NCBI GenBank assembly: GCA_037783545.1
Contig: JBBELK010000830.1
Location: forward strand, 248,001 to 312,000
Reading direction: 5' to 3'
From: Henricia sp. BOLD:AAB3569
Taxonomy: Eukaryota > Echinodermata > Asteroidea > Spinulosida > Echinasteridae
DNA: 64,000 nucleotides
Shown: positions 39,611-50,403 of the stretch, piece after piece
Layout of the letters: each line of letters starts with the position of its first letter
Position numbering within the stretch: the stretch's first letter is position 1
Made by a program: the position numbers and the translations under genes
Notes under the pieces: model-generated
What the model was told of the DNA's origin: nothing
Database searches by the model: none
What the model saw: only the letters and a program-made list of their open reading frames with translations

Positions 39611-42602
39611 TCAGGATGTCATAGGCATAGACAATTAGGCAAAAAAAGCAACTTAATAAGTCGCAACATATTCAGGCCATGAAAATGCTTTAGATGATCG
39701 CGACTTATTCGCAAACTTTACCATTACAGCAATGGGGAATATACAATTCACCAATGCCTACTCCTGAACCGACCGGCCGCACTGTATACCGCCGGCCGCC
39801 TGCGGCCGCGCATGGTTATGCGCCGCACGGTGCACTGTTGTTTTGCCGTGGTGAATTTATGTCAAAAGGAAAAAATTTCATACACATTCGCCAGTTCAGA
39901 CTCGAAGGGGGCACTAAGTCAATAAAGCATGAAACAGTGTTTTCAACAAAATCTGAGTGCTAAAGAAAATTATCTTACTGTTAAATCGCTTCCTTGTCAC
40001 AAAAGTTACACTTTTTAGGGCATTTGTCATGTCATACTTCGAAGAATTTATTAGTAGTGTTTATACCCTGAATACATGTATACGAAAGTCTGCGATTTGA
40101 TTAGTGATCTCCAATTAAACAGTTCCTTACTATTTGTTACGATGAACAAGTTCAAATGACAATCCATGACAACTTACGACAACTTACGACAACTCTATGA
40201 CGATTACCTACGTAAAACACTGCCACTGTGTGACAATTGTGGACAGGCTCTGGTTTTCTAAACAAATCTGAACTAAATTATGGGAATTTCAAAGCCAAGT
40301 CGCACAGTGGGAGCTAAGCCGGTATTCCGCGGTACAAAATTTTCTTACGATTAGTCGCAACTCGCAATTATCTTAAGATACGAAAGAGGTGTCACGGTCA
40401 ATGCCGGATATGCGCATGTTTTATTTATTTATTTGGGTATTTTCATTTACTACTTAAAGAGCACCTCTAATGAAAAAGCACATTTTATCTTTCCCCCATT
40501 TATATACACATCAAACAATATCGCAACACTATGTAACCAAGTTAGTGTTGAAATCTCACAAAAAAAGTTGCTTTTAAAACACTTTTGTCAAAACACGCTC
40601 CGCTCGATTTCTGAAACACCCAGAGGTCACGCTTTTGTTTGTACACGCAATTGAGGGGAAAACAAAAATTTAGGGGATGCCTACACGCACAGGTGTGAAT
40701 CGACCTGCAATCGCGGACGTCCTTTTGTTCCTCTTTTGTTTGGACATAGTCTATTTTCCTTACTCTCGTTGGTTTTGTACAGGAGCGAATCGCGGACGTT
40801 CGCTTGCCAATCGCGGACAATATTGTTCTTTTTGTTAGACCTCCCTAAAACGTCCACGATTGTTTGGGAGAACCAACGCGTACGTACACGTGCACTGTGT
40901 ACATACAGTGCATAGCGCATGTCCATACATGTACAAACTGTTTACGTTAATGTAGCTTTTTCCCAGTTGGCTTTTCCTCAAAAAACGTGAAGTGAACTGA
41001 CATGACATGATGAACAAATTTTGTAGAATATTTGAGCTGGTTAATTGTGGGATTTATTTTTCAGTTTAAACAACTGGATTAGCGAAAGTATGTGTGGTCA
41101 TGTAATCAGTCCGACGAGTACATGTACGAGTCCGATCGTTCCGACCAGCCTGCATGCTGTGAAGACTATCGGTAGAAAACGGCCCGCACACGGCCGTACT
41201 ATTTCCCACGCACGCGGTGTTTATTGTGTGGAAATGTCCGAGTGAAATGTCATGTTCGATTCTCACAGTCATGACATTACATTGCCAGTGATTCGATCGG
41301 GGGAACAGTTGTCTACGCTAGCAAAGATCAGGAAGACGGTGAAGAATGGTGCTAATCTGAATGATTAGATTCAGAAGTTGGACGGAGCATTATAGCTCCA
41401 TGGATGGGGTAAGGACTAGTGGTGATTGTTAGAAATTCGGTGAGTAGCGATGGGACAAGAGACACTACACTCGGGCTGACTGGTACGCGTCGAAACGGGA
41501 AGAAAAATGCTTCTTGTTGAGGTCATTTTCCGAGGATTTTGCTTAATTGTCGGCGCTCCTGGATCTCTACTGAGCAATATACACAAAGTAAGTTCTATCT
41601 AAGAATACAGAAAGGGTAAAATTGTGCAAATTCGTGCACTCAAAGTCTCAAAAACTGAAATTCGACATGAAAATAGGCGCGTACTCGGTCAGCTTGTTTA
41701 CCTCTTGTCATTCGCCCCAGCGCTATCACGCTATAGTCCAGAAAAGTCGTTTTTTTATTTCATCCAGCAGCCACCGACTACAAGTACAACTGACTTCATG
41801 ATCGTTGGTTTATCGAGGCAAATTGCAGAAGTAGAGTGAAAAACAGTGAGAAATTTAGGGTGAAGAAACACAAACAAACCGACAAAACAGTTTCCGTGAC
41901 TGATGAGCCACGTGTACATTTGTACGGCCGACTGGCTGTGTAGCGCTACATGTGTATGCATGTTGTGTGGCACGTCACGGCCGCCCACATGTGGCAGTTT
42001 AACACAATGACGTTTGGGGGTCACACGCATATGATTATCATACATTAAGCGTTGTCAGCATTTTGGGCAAAGCGAGTCTCAAAGTGGGACATTTTGATCG
42101 CGTTTTATTCGCTAAAACTTGTACTTATTAAATTGAACGATATCAAGTAGGTTAAGAGGGTATGTATTCTATCCTAAACCCAAAGAACTGTCGAAATTGA
42201 TGTTTTCTTAGTGGTGCTCTTTAAATTAACTAAATGCATTATTTTTCTAATTTAGTGTGCAACCACTTTTGTATGTACATGTAGCTGAATAAAAACAGAA
42301 CCGTAAATTATGACGTTTGCCGTGTCTTCTTCATTATCCCGTAGAAAGTACTATTATATAAATATGCATGATGATGAATAATCATGATAGAATTACGTAG
42401 GAATTAAGCATGCACTGTGTCCTGTTGTGATTGGTTGTTTGGAAAGATTGTACGCCATTGGTCAGCAACCTTATTTGTTTAATCATGTGATTGATTGGGG
42501 GCGTAACCGCGCGGAAAGGGAGAAATTTCAGACTGCGTCATAGAAAATTAGCTGACAGGTTGGGTTGTGAAATGCTCAGGTTTTGAGAGACCGAGACTGG
42601 CC
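39611..42602. other. Non-coding stretch with dispersed repeats
   Basis: No supported gene. Holds a GC-rich block at about 39,765-39,830 with self-complementary CGGCCGCCTGCGGCCG, a TACGACAACT-type repeat patch at about 40,080-40,330 related to 43,690-44,800, and a TCGCGGACGT repeat at 40,690-40,880 related to 35,040-35,200. Bases 42,430-42,510 contain three ATTGG (CCAAT) motifs upstream of the exon candidate at 42,603. Confidence 0.5.
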
Positions 42603-42639
42603 ATGGAGGGCCTCGTGGTGAATCACCCTGTATCTGGCC
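42603..42639 (+). CDS. Possible short first coding exon
   Basis: ATG at 42,603 reads MEGLVVNHPVSG and runs into a consensus donor GTAAGT at 42,640. Upstream, three CCAAT-type motifs (ATTGG at about 42,431, 42,458 and 42,494) resemble a promoter. I could not identify a partner exon downstream, and the frame is only 12 codons, so this is tentative. Confidence 0.25.
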
Positions 42640-45190
42640 GTAAGTATTGATTTTGTTCAGGGTTCATATTTGATAATATGCCAGATTGTCATTTTTTGTG
42701 TCAAAACTGTCGTGCTTTTTGAAATATTCTTTGATTATTATGATTGAATTTGAATTTGCATACTGGTGTGATTGACATAGTACGATATAATCGTTGATTT
42801 GAGAATATTTTGCTGTGACTTTGAATCCTAGAGTTTTTGGGAAATTGTCCAAATAATGTGGAAATGTTTTACAAAATACTAGAGAATAAGCCAAACATTG
42901 TTTTTCTTCAGACGTTTGGCAAATTACGAGAGTGTTATACTTGGCGACCTATATTACCATACGTGTTACGTATTGTAAATTAATTTAAACAGAATGGCGG
43001 GTGGAGATAGCCCATAAGCTGAACTGACGAGACGAGACGGGTCCGTCAGGCTTACTGGTGACGTTGGTGACGTATGCTAGAGCAACAGGAACACGACAGG
43101 TCGGTTCTGGATAGCAAGACGTCAGGTGAGGTGAGGTGTTTGTATTGGACAGTCCAAGCTGTGTGACGTCCACAATTCACAGGCCGAGGAGCCCTTTTGA
43201 CTGGCAAGACAAATTCACTGGAATAGTCCATATGACGCGGAAATCTTGAATCAAGACACGGTGGGCCCAAACTGTAGTATATTCCGGAATATCTATTTTT
43301 TTAAGCCGGCATAATACAAAGAAAGCTATAAGGCCTTGCGGTTAGTACATTAGAATTACTCACTATAAAGTAGTATAATAGGAATGGCGTAATTACATGT
43401 AGTAGATCACCCGTAACTTAGCGTAACTTGAAGTCTGTAGGTTCGATACCCACACACCCTTGTATCGTAAAGTAGGTTAATTTTTTCATAGACCTAAGGT
43501 AGACGTAATTATACATTTTTTTTTGTTAGAACTTAAAGTTTAAACGTCAGTAACATAGCAGTTTGATCGAGTATTTCCTGGCAATTTAACCTACATAACG
43601 TGTAAGAAACTATATAACTCTTGAGAAGTGCTTACTTATTTACCCATAGTAATGTGAGTTTCATTCAAACACTGCGTTATTGCCAATAATTGATTGATCT
43701 TGAACCTGTACTTGTGCTTTATTTGTAAATAGACTATTAGTCTCTGTTTTTGTATACAAACATTTGAATCTCGTCAGAAAATTCCCTACAAGTAACTAGT
43801 TTATTGGACAACATACTTTTTATTGCGACGGTCATTCCTGTATAGGCGACATAAGGTACAATTTCGTAACGTCTCGCAGATTGTCACAGTTTTTGGTCAC
43901 CTACTGCATGAGTTGCTAGCATTTGCTACGACTGCGACATGTGCAATCGTAGTAAGTGTTGTATGGTTTCGTAAGGATTCTCAGCCACTTCACGACATTT
44001 ATTTTAATTAGCAAATTCTAACGCTTACGATATAGTTACAATGTGCAATTTATTCCGAAAACATACGAATGTTTACATTTATGTTCTCAGTGATCTCCCA
44101 ATTAACAGCTCCTTAATATATGACACGGTACGATCAGGAAATTGTTTGATCCTGTTCAAATTTCCACGATCCACAAGCCATAACTTATACAAAATTTACG
44201 ACAAGCTACGATTGCACTGTACAAATTTTCTGCGACCGCACAAAATGCATGGATTTCAGTGTACACAGACACATAGTCATTTCGTAACAAATCCTAGAAA
44301 TTCGTAACTCTTAGCGTTTATTGTATTGTCTGCGATGTTATCACGCACTATGCGATTCCTTACGATTAGTTACGATTCCTTACGATGACAGCACGAATCG
44401 ACGACATCTGCGACTTGTTTAGACAGTCAATTTGTTAAAAATCTTAGAAAATCGTAACGCTTAGCGCTTATCGTATTGTTAAGATATGTATTTTCTTATA
44501 AACACATACGAATGTCTGCGATGCATTACGATTCCTCACAATCATGACAACACAAATCTACAACATATGCGACTTGTTCAGACACACACGAATGTCTGCG
44601 ATCATGATCACGCATTATAACGATTCCTTACGATACCTTGAGATTTGTTACGAATCCTTACGATGACAGTACGAATCGACGACATCTGCGACTTGTTCAG
44701 AAATATACGAATGTCTGCGACAAGCCACGACCACTCACGATACCCCACGACAAGCTACGAAAAGCTGTGTGAAACCCTCCCACTTTGCGACAATCGTAAA
44801 CATTTGCAGGTAATCTCAGCAAATTGCACAGTGATTTTGTGTTTGTACATCATAAAATGTTTGCTTCCAAATACAAGATATGGTAGTTGACAGGCCCAAA
44901 CCGATTATGCTTGCAATTTGATAAAAAAAAACTAGCAGAAAAGTCATATTTTGTCTAAATTGTCATATGGGCTGTAGGGTTTTGTACACGAGGTCCCAGG
45001 CAGTGGCCGGATTTCACTCGTTCCCACCATCCAAACTATAGGAGCTAGGAACGAGCGAATGGCCGGGTATGGATTTTATTATTACGTACACACATACGTA
45101 CGTACGGTGTAGCGCGGTGTTTTGTTTGCCACCCGAAAAGCATTGTTAGCGAGTTTATAACTAAAAAAAATTGTTAAACAATTTATCTGG
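42640..45190. other. Intergenic; TACGA-rich degenerate tandem repeats
   Basis: From about 43,690 to 44,800 the sequence repeats degenerate blocks: TTACGATTCCTTACGATGAC, ACGAATCGACGACATCTGCG and ACGAATGTCTGCGA occur several times at intervals of roughly 130-280 bp. A related patch sits at 40,080-40,330. No ORF is consistent across units. No other gene seen. Confidence 0.55.
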
Positions 45191-45919
45191 AATTATTCCA
45201 TCTTCCTTTTGCAACTGTCTTTCCTGCACACGTACCTAGTTTGCCAAGAACCCTTGCTGAAACGACTTGAGCTAAGCTGTATTTCAGGCCTCGGGCTGTT
45301 CGACCAATGAGAGACAAGGAAAATGTTTGACCTGGAACGTTCGACCTTTTAATGAACCGTTTCGAACAATCATCTTTATCTCGCGACATCGTAGCCGCAA
45401 TTACCACAATTTTTGTGGGGAGATCTTTTTATGTACATGTATATCATTTTATCTTGCACGCAGTATAAATGTTCGTAACTGAAGGAAGACTTACTATATT
45501 TCGCTAAAAGCTAAACGCAGTTCATCTGAATAAAGATAGGCCTATTAAAAAACGCCCTTACAGTAAATGTTCATTTAAACATTATACACCACCCCCTAGT
45601 AAAAGTGGACTCTACCACTAAACGGAGCAAGGCGCGTGATTGGCTCTTGCTGTTGGCAACAGCGTCCGTAGCTATGATGCATTTTGAATGTCGCGCTACG
45701 TGCTACGTACGTGCACGCGCGCTTTAGTATATCGGCACTGCATGCGATGACCGAGAAACATGCGCGGCGCGTGATTGGTCAGTTGCGATCACTGTCACTG
45801 GCTAATCAATATTCATATATATTCCTCAATACAGCCTAGCTCAAGTCGTTTCAGCAAGGGTTCTTGGCAAACTAGGTACGTGTACAGGAAAGACCGTTGC
45901 GAAAGGAAGATGGAATAAC
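45191..45919. repeat. Foldback element with about 95-bp arms
   Basis: 45,193-45,290 and 45,828-45,918 are near-perfect reverse complements (shared blocks ACCTAGTTTGCCAAGAACCC and TTGCTGAAACGACTTGAGCT), separated by about 540 bp without a gene. Arm ends read GTTATTCC and AATTATTCC. Probably a MITE-like element; the arms are too similar for an old repeat. Confidence 0.8.
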
Positions 45920-46204
45920 ATTGACTAATGTTTCTTGTATTTGGTTTTCCTGGTGCGAATAATAACTTTCGCTTCTTTGTGAATGCTACTTATATTTATA
46001 TGGACGATCCTAGAAGCTCGCTGCCGCTGGTTGGTTACAATTTATGAATAATTCATCACCTCCGTTGCTGTTGAATTATTCAGCACGAAAGTCACAAGGA
46101 CGCTTTGGTAAAGGCGTTCTGGGCGAACAATCTGCAGTATGAATGCTATTCCTCAAGCGCTAGCAAAACCACGCACAAAACAAACCTCGCCACGGACGCC
46201 TTGA

Positions 46205-46640
46205 CTAAAGGCTACCAGTGGTCTAGCTCTTAAACCGCCAGCGGACCACTAGCGGTAGCCAGCGGCAAATCACCACCGGTCTGCCACTCCTAAACCGCCA
46301 GCGGACCACTAGCGGTAGTCAGCGGCAAACCACTACTGGCCTGCCGCTCCTAAACCACTAGCAGACCACTAGCAGTAGCTAGCGGCAAACCACTACTGGT
46401 CTGCCACTCCTAAACCACTGAAATACCATTAGTGGTAGCTACTGGTACACTGACGGTTTTAGGTCGGCAAGCTAGTGGTGGTTGCCGCTGGCTACTGCTA
46501 GTGGTCCGCTAGTGGTTTAGGAGCAACAGGCTACTGGTGGTTTGCCGCTGGCTACCGCTCGTGGAAACTGACGGTTTTAGGTCGGTAGACCAGCGGTGGG
46601 TTTGCCGCTGGCTGCCGCTGGTAGTCCACTGGTGGCTTGG
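46205..46640. repeat. Palindromic minisatellite
   Basis: A first set of about four units of roughly 60 bp (with ACCACTAGCGGTAGCCAGCG and CTCCTAAACC) runs in one direction to about 46,440. Then the same units run in reverse (GCCGCTGGCTACCGCT, GGTTTAGGAGC) to about 46,640. The array is therefore head-to-head and could form a large cruciform. A single unit occurs at 37,750-37,790. Confidence 0.75.
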
Positions 46641-46879
46641 GAGCGATACTACGCTGTACGCTCTCAACCTGTGGTTTTGGGTGGGCGTGCCTATGCCGAC
46701 CAGCCGTTTTCCAGCCGACGGCGGCCCGACAGTAGCCCGACAGTAGCTTGCGCACTGATGTAGCTATCAACCCACGAGACAAGGAGTACAGACGTGAAGT
46801 AGTGGAAACAAATTATTACAATGTCCACAATATAGTGACATTGTAATATGTTGCCTTGAAAGCATAGAACGGAGTATGA

Positions 46880-47165
46880 TCGAATTTTCCACCATCCAAT
46901 AATTCATCGTAAAGGAGGAGGAACAGCCTTGGTCTGTCGTAGTAATCTTACTGTACGGAAGATCCGGACACAAGATCGGACCTCTTTTGAGGTCTCTGAA
47001 TGGATCATTGGGAACAGCAGTTCATCACGTTTGCGCCTCTGTATCATATACAGACCGCCTTATTCTACAAATCATCCTGTGACAATTGGTGTTTTTATGG
47101 ATGAATATGCTCGGTATCTTGAGTCTACTATTCTCTGCCCGGAACCAGACTCAGTTACGCTACAA
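46880..47165 (+). pseudogene. LINE endonuclease fragment
   Basis: The frame reads HHPIIHRKGGGTALVCRSN, FEVSEWI, LCIIYRPPYSTNHPVTIG and MDEYARYLESTILCPEP, the central part of an apurinic-type endonuclease domain of CR1/L2-like LINEs. Similarity stops just before the GDFN catalytic motif. Both ends are truncated, with no reverse transcriptase after it. It matches the domain that the two CR1/L2-like LINEs of the window lack, but they are elsewhere and separate. Confidence 0.75.
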
Positions 47166-47953
47166 CACTCCGTGAAAACTATTGACAAATCAAAGCAAAA
47201 TATATCTAAAATAGTAATACACAGAGTAATCTACATTAACTTAGACATATGAAATATGCAGATGTCTCTAACAAAACTCTCATTACATGTAAATACAGTT
47301 ATAGGCAAAAACATGAGTGCACATGTACTTTCACATGCACTTAACATGTCAAGGTCTCAAATCTGGGAATAAATTCAGAACAATGCAAAACACTAGAGTT
47401 TCAAATCAACCTAATTTCGCTTGTAAATACACGTGAGCAATCGTGTTGTAAATAAACCAGGTCAAAGGTCATGTAAATGGACACACAACGCGGAGTCATG
47501 TCGCCCCGCAGAACGCCAGGTTTTTAGCTAATATAAACTGTCTTAAATTTACTTAAATTAACTTACAATAAAGCAAGATTTAAGAAACAACATAAGTCCA
47601 TACCTTCATGCCTTCTCATACACGCAAATTCAGGCTCGCAGGGGTAGAATTGCCCAAACTAATCTCGCAAAACTGTCAAGTTTCTCAGATTCAACGTATT
47701 TCTCGTCTCTAGAAAGTTCGAAGTAAGTGTCGTCTCTTGAGGACGCTATAACATGTCACCGTAAATAATCAACATCTGTTACAACCACAGACATAGAAAA
47801 CCTAGAGACGCACAACATCTGTTACATGGCTCCCCTAAATTAGGTTACTAATTTAACAAACAAAAAAAGAAATTACAACTACTAAGTGTCTTACTTGATT
47901 GCTGCAAACCTTCAGATATGAATTCCAGCAGTTTTGGTACAAGTCAGTCCTGG
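47166..47953. other. No gene recognised
   Basis: AT-rich sequence between the LINE fragment and the LTR element. No ORF or repeat structure that I can support. Confidence 0.5.
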
Positions 47954-48216
47954 TGTAACGGGATTCCCCTATACACATTGTATAGTTATTGTAATGACCT
48001 TGATGGGCCTCCTTACTCTTGAACTCTGTACTATTATGGGATGGCCTGTGTAGTATTATGGGATGTCGAACCTGGTGTGATTAAGATGGCTACCAATCAG
48101 TATGATCTAGTTCAGTGTCTATAATAAATAAACCATCGTTTTCTCCAATCATAAATCCAGCAGTCCTTGTGTCCTTTTAGTTATCCAAACCTTAATTAAC
48201 ACCTAATCGTGTTACA
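47954..48216 (+). repeat. Left LTR
   Basis: Starts TGTAACGGGATTCCCC and ends AATCGTGTTACA. Contains an AATAAA polyadenylation-type motif near 48,125-48,130. Differs from the right LTR at CCTTTTAG/CCTGTTAG and TCCAAAC/TCCGAAC. Confidence 0.9.
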
Positions 48217-48217
48217 C

Positions 48218-48235
48218 TGGCGTAGTCGGCAGGAT
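48218..48235 (+). promoter_or_regulatory. Primer-binding site, tRNA-Ser type
   Basis: TGGCGTAGTCGGCAGGAT directly after the left LTR is complementary to the CCA-bearing 3' end of animal tRNA-Ser (end ...CCTGCCGACTACGCCA as I know it). This is where reverse transcription would be primed. The match is from memory and should be confirmed against a tRNA set. Confidence 0.75.
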
Positions 48236-48762
48236 GACTCATGGAAGATGGGATTTGGCTGGATTTAATTGTTGTATTTGTGAGACTGTGTCGCACCAAT
48301 CAATCGATCGTGAGTTTAATACGCGTTAACGATTCACCCTCGATTCTCTGTGATTGCCAATGACTGCAACCATGCTGCAACTGAATTTCTGTATAGCAGA
48401 CTGTGAATATTGTTGCGAAACGTGTATGCAGAAATCATGAACATGATGAATTGTCGACTTTCGCGGTGGTATCCTCCCTAGGATAGTGGCTGCCGTCAAG
48501 TGACGTCATTGCTGTTGCATGAACTGTATACCGTAACATTTTCATCTATATTGAGTGACTTTCCACATTTTGTATGACTGTGACCTTTGTAAACCAAGAT
48601 GGCTGACCGATCAACCCCCGAGTCGGCTCACAGCCTAGTATATTACCATATCATTGTATGTATTATTGTGTATACTGCCATATTGTGTGACACCAAGACG
48701 AAGCACGAGCCTCACCATGACCCCTTCCTGCCCAATAACACTTGTTGACAGTGCGGGGAGAA

Positions 48763-49146
48763 GCTGCACCGGTCCCCATGTCGAGGCAGTCTTTAACGGC
48801 CGCATCCGCGTTGCTGCCTTATGGGACACCGAATCCAGTTCTTCCCTCATCGCAAGTGAGTGGTATGAAAAGCTTCAACTTTCTGTCGTTATTATAAGAG
48901 GGATGCCACAAACTGTTCGGCTGCTGTATGTATCAATCCACAGGACGGCATGGTAGATTGGATACTATGCGACGAATGTGACTTGTGGTACCACCAGAAA
49001 AATTTTCCACATCCTAAAGAAAAGTTCAGTGTGAGGAATAGCTGCACCGGTCCCCATGTCGAGGCAGTCTTTAACGGCCGCGTCCGCGTCGCTGCCTTAT
49101 TGGACACCGGATCCACTACTTCCCTCATTGCAAATGAGCTGTATGA
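48763..49146 (+). pseudogene. Duplicated retropepsin fragment with PHD-like piece between
   Basis: Two direct copies of about 100 bp (48,763-48,866 and 49,041-49,146) each encode VEAVFNGR-VRVAA-LxDT-x-S, the start of a retroviral-type aspartic protease. The second keeps the catalytic DTG (ALLDTGSTTSLIANELYE); the first reads DTE (ALWDTESSSSLIASEWYE), which would be inactive. Between them (about 48,941-49,020) the frame encodes WILCDECDLWYHQ, matching the middle of a PHD zinc finger. Each copy is only part of a protease, so no active enzyme is expected. Confidence 0.65.
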
Positions 49147-49743
49147 AGGCATGGACCCTATGTCGTTCGCGAACTGTTGACACCAGTGAACCTTAAACTT
49201 GGAAACTTGCAGAACCCTAAGAAAACCATCATTGTTCATGTTGACCAGACCAAACCTGTGCCTCGATCTTAACATTTGCACTAAAACAAACAAAAAGAGT
49301 TTCAACTGTAGTAAGATTACATGTACATGCACCTTTAATTTTGCTGTAATGAAACAAAAAAAGTTCAAAAGTTTTGGACAAAGGTTTTTTGATAATATTT
49401 TGCTTTAAACAAGAAAATGCATAACTGTTTGTTTCTAGGAGAAACAAGATTTTTTTTCAAGAAAATGGAAGGAAGTACTTTCATCAAGTTTTACATGTAA
49501 GTTTATGCACATGGAAAACATACAGAGTATGCAATCTTTTGAAAAAGAAAGTGTGCAAAGTTCATGGTACATTGAAAGTTTTGAAGTTCAGTAGTTTTTA
49601 CGTGTTGCTATTTCACATAAGACAGAATGTGAGTAATCTTGTTAACTGATCATTTTGAAAATTGTCATAGACTGCAAATTGCATTTTGCTAACCAAACTT
49701 TGTTTTCTCTCCTACATGTACACATCGACTTAGGAGAGGGGAG

Positions 49744-50006
49744 TGTAACGGGATTCCCCTATACACATTGTATAGTTATTGTAATGACCTTGATGGGCCT
49801 CCTTACTCTTGAACTCTGTACTATTATGGGATGGCCTGTGTAGTATTATGGGATGTCGAACCTGGTGTGATTAAGATGGCTACCAATCAGTATGATCTAG
49901 TTCAGTGTCTATAATAAATAAACCATCGTTTTCTCCAATCATAAATCCAGCAGTCCTTGTGTCCTGTTAGTTATCCGAACCTTAATTAACACCTAATCGT
50001 GTTACA
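49744..50006 (+). repeat. Right LTR
   Basis: Same length and ends as the left LTR, with about two substitutions. Preceded by the purine-rich tract and followed by CTGG. The next 400 bp (50,010-50,403) hold no gene I recognise before the BEL/Pao integrase stop. Confidence 0.9.
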
Positions 50007-50403
50007 CTGGAGGCTGATCTAAACCATTAGAAACCATTCTAGAAAAGGGTTCAAAACTTTGGAACAAACAATTAAATTTTACGCTTCTAAGGGTTAATAC
50101 TTATCAGGGTTAACACTTCAAAATGTTCTATAACGCAATCAGAATCATTGTGTAAGTCAGTTGGCTGTGAATGATTATAGAAAAGAAAACTTAGATTTAA
50201 GCAATTTGGGACAAATATGTGAACTCTCTTCACTTTACAAAAATGTTCAAACTTGTGCTTAAAGTTCGAAATAATTCGGTAAGATTAATTTACAGTTCAC
50301 AATTTACTGATCATGGGAAATTTTGTCTAGATACCTGAAAACATTCAGTCCAAATGGCTCATCGGTGGGGAATTCCACGGTCTCCTGAGTGACTTACTCG
50401 TCC

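Larger units (their letters stand above)
47954..50006 (+). mobile_element. Non-autonomous LTR retrotransposon, 2.05 kb
   Basis: Two 263-bp long terminal repeats (47,954-48,216; 49,744-50,006) differ at about two positions, begin TGTAAC and end GTTACA, and are flanked by CTGG (47,950-47,953 and 50,007-50,010), a possible 4-bp target duplication. A primer-binding site follows the left repeat, and a purine tract (TAGGAGAGGGGAG, 49,731-49,743) precedes the right one. The 1.5-kb interior has protease-like and PHD-like fragments but no reverse transcriptase or integrase, so it must be moved by another element. Near identity of the repeats means recent insertion. Confidence 0.88.

Noticed and set aside
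44200-44780. CRISPR array, because of recurrent blocks
   Set aside because: Units are degenerate and irregularly spaced, in an animal genome, with no cas genes.
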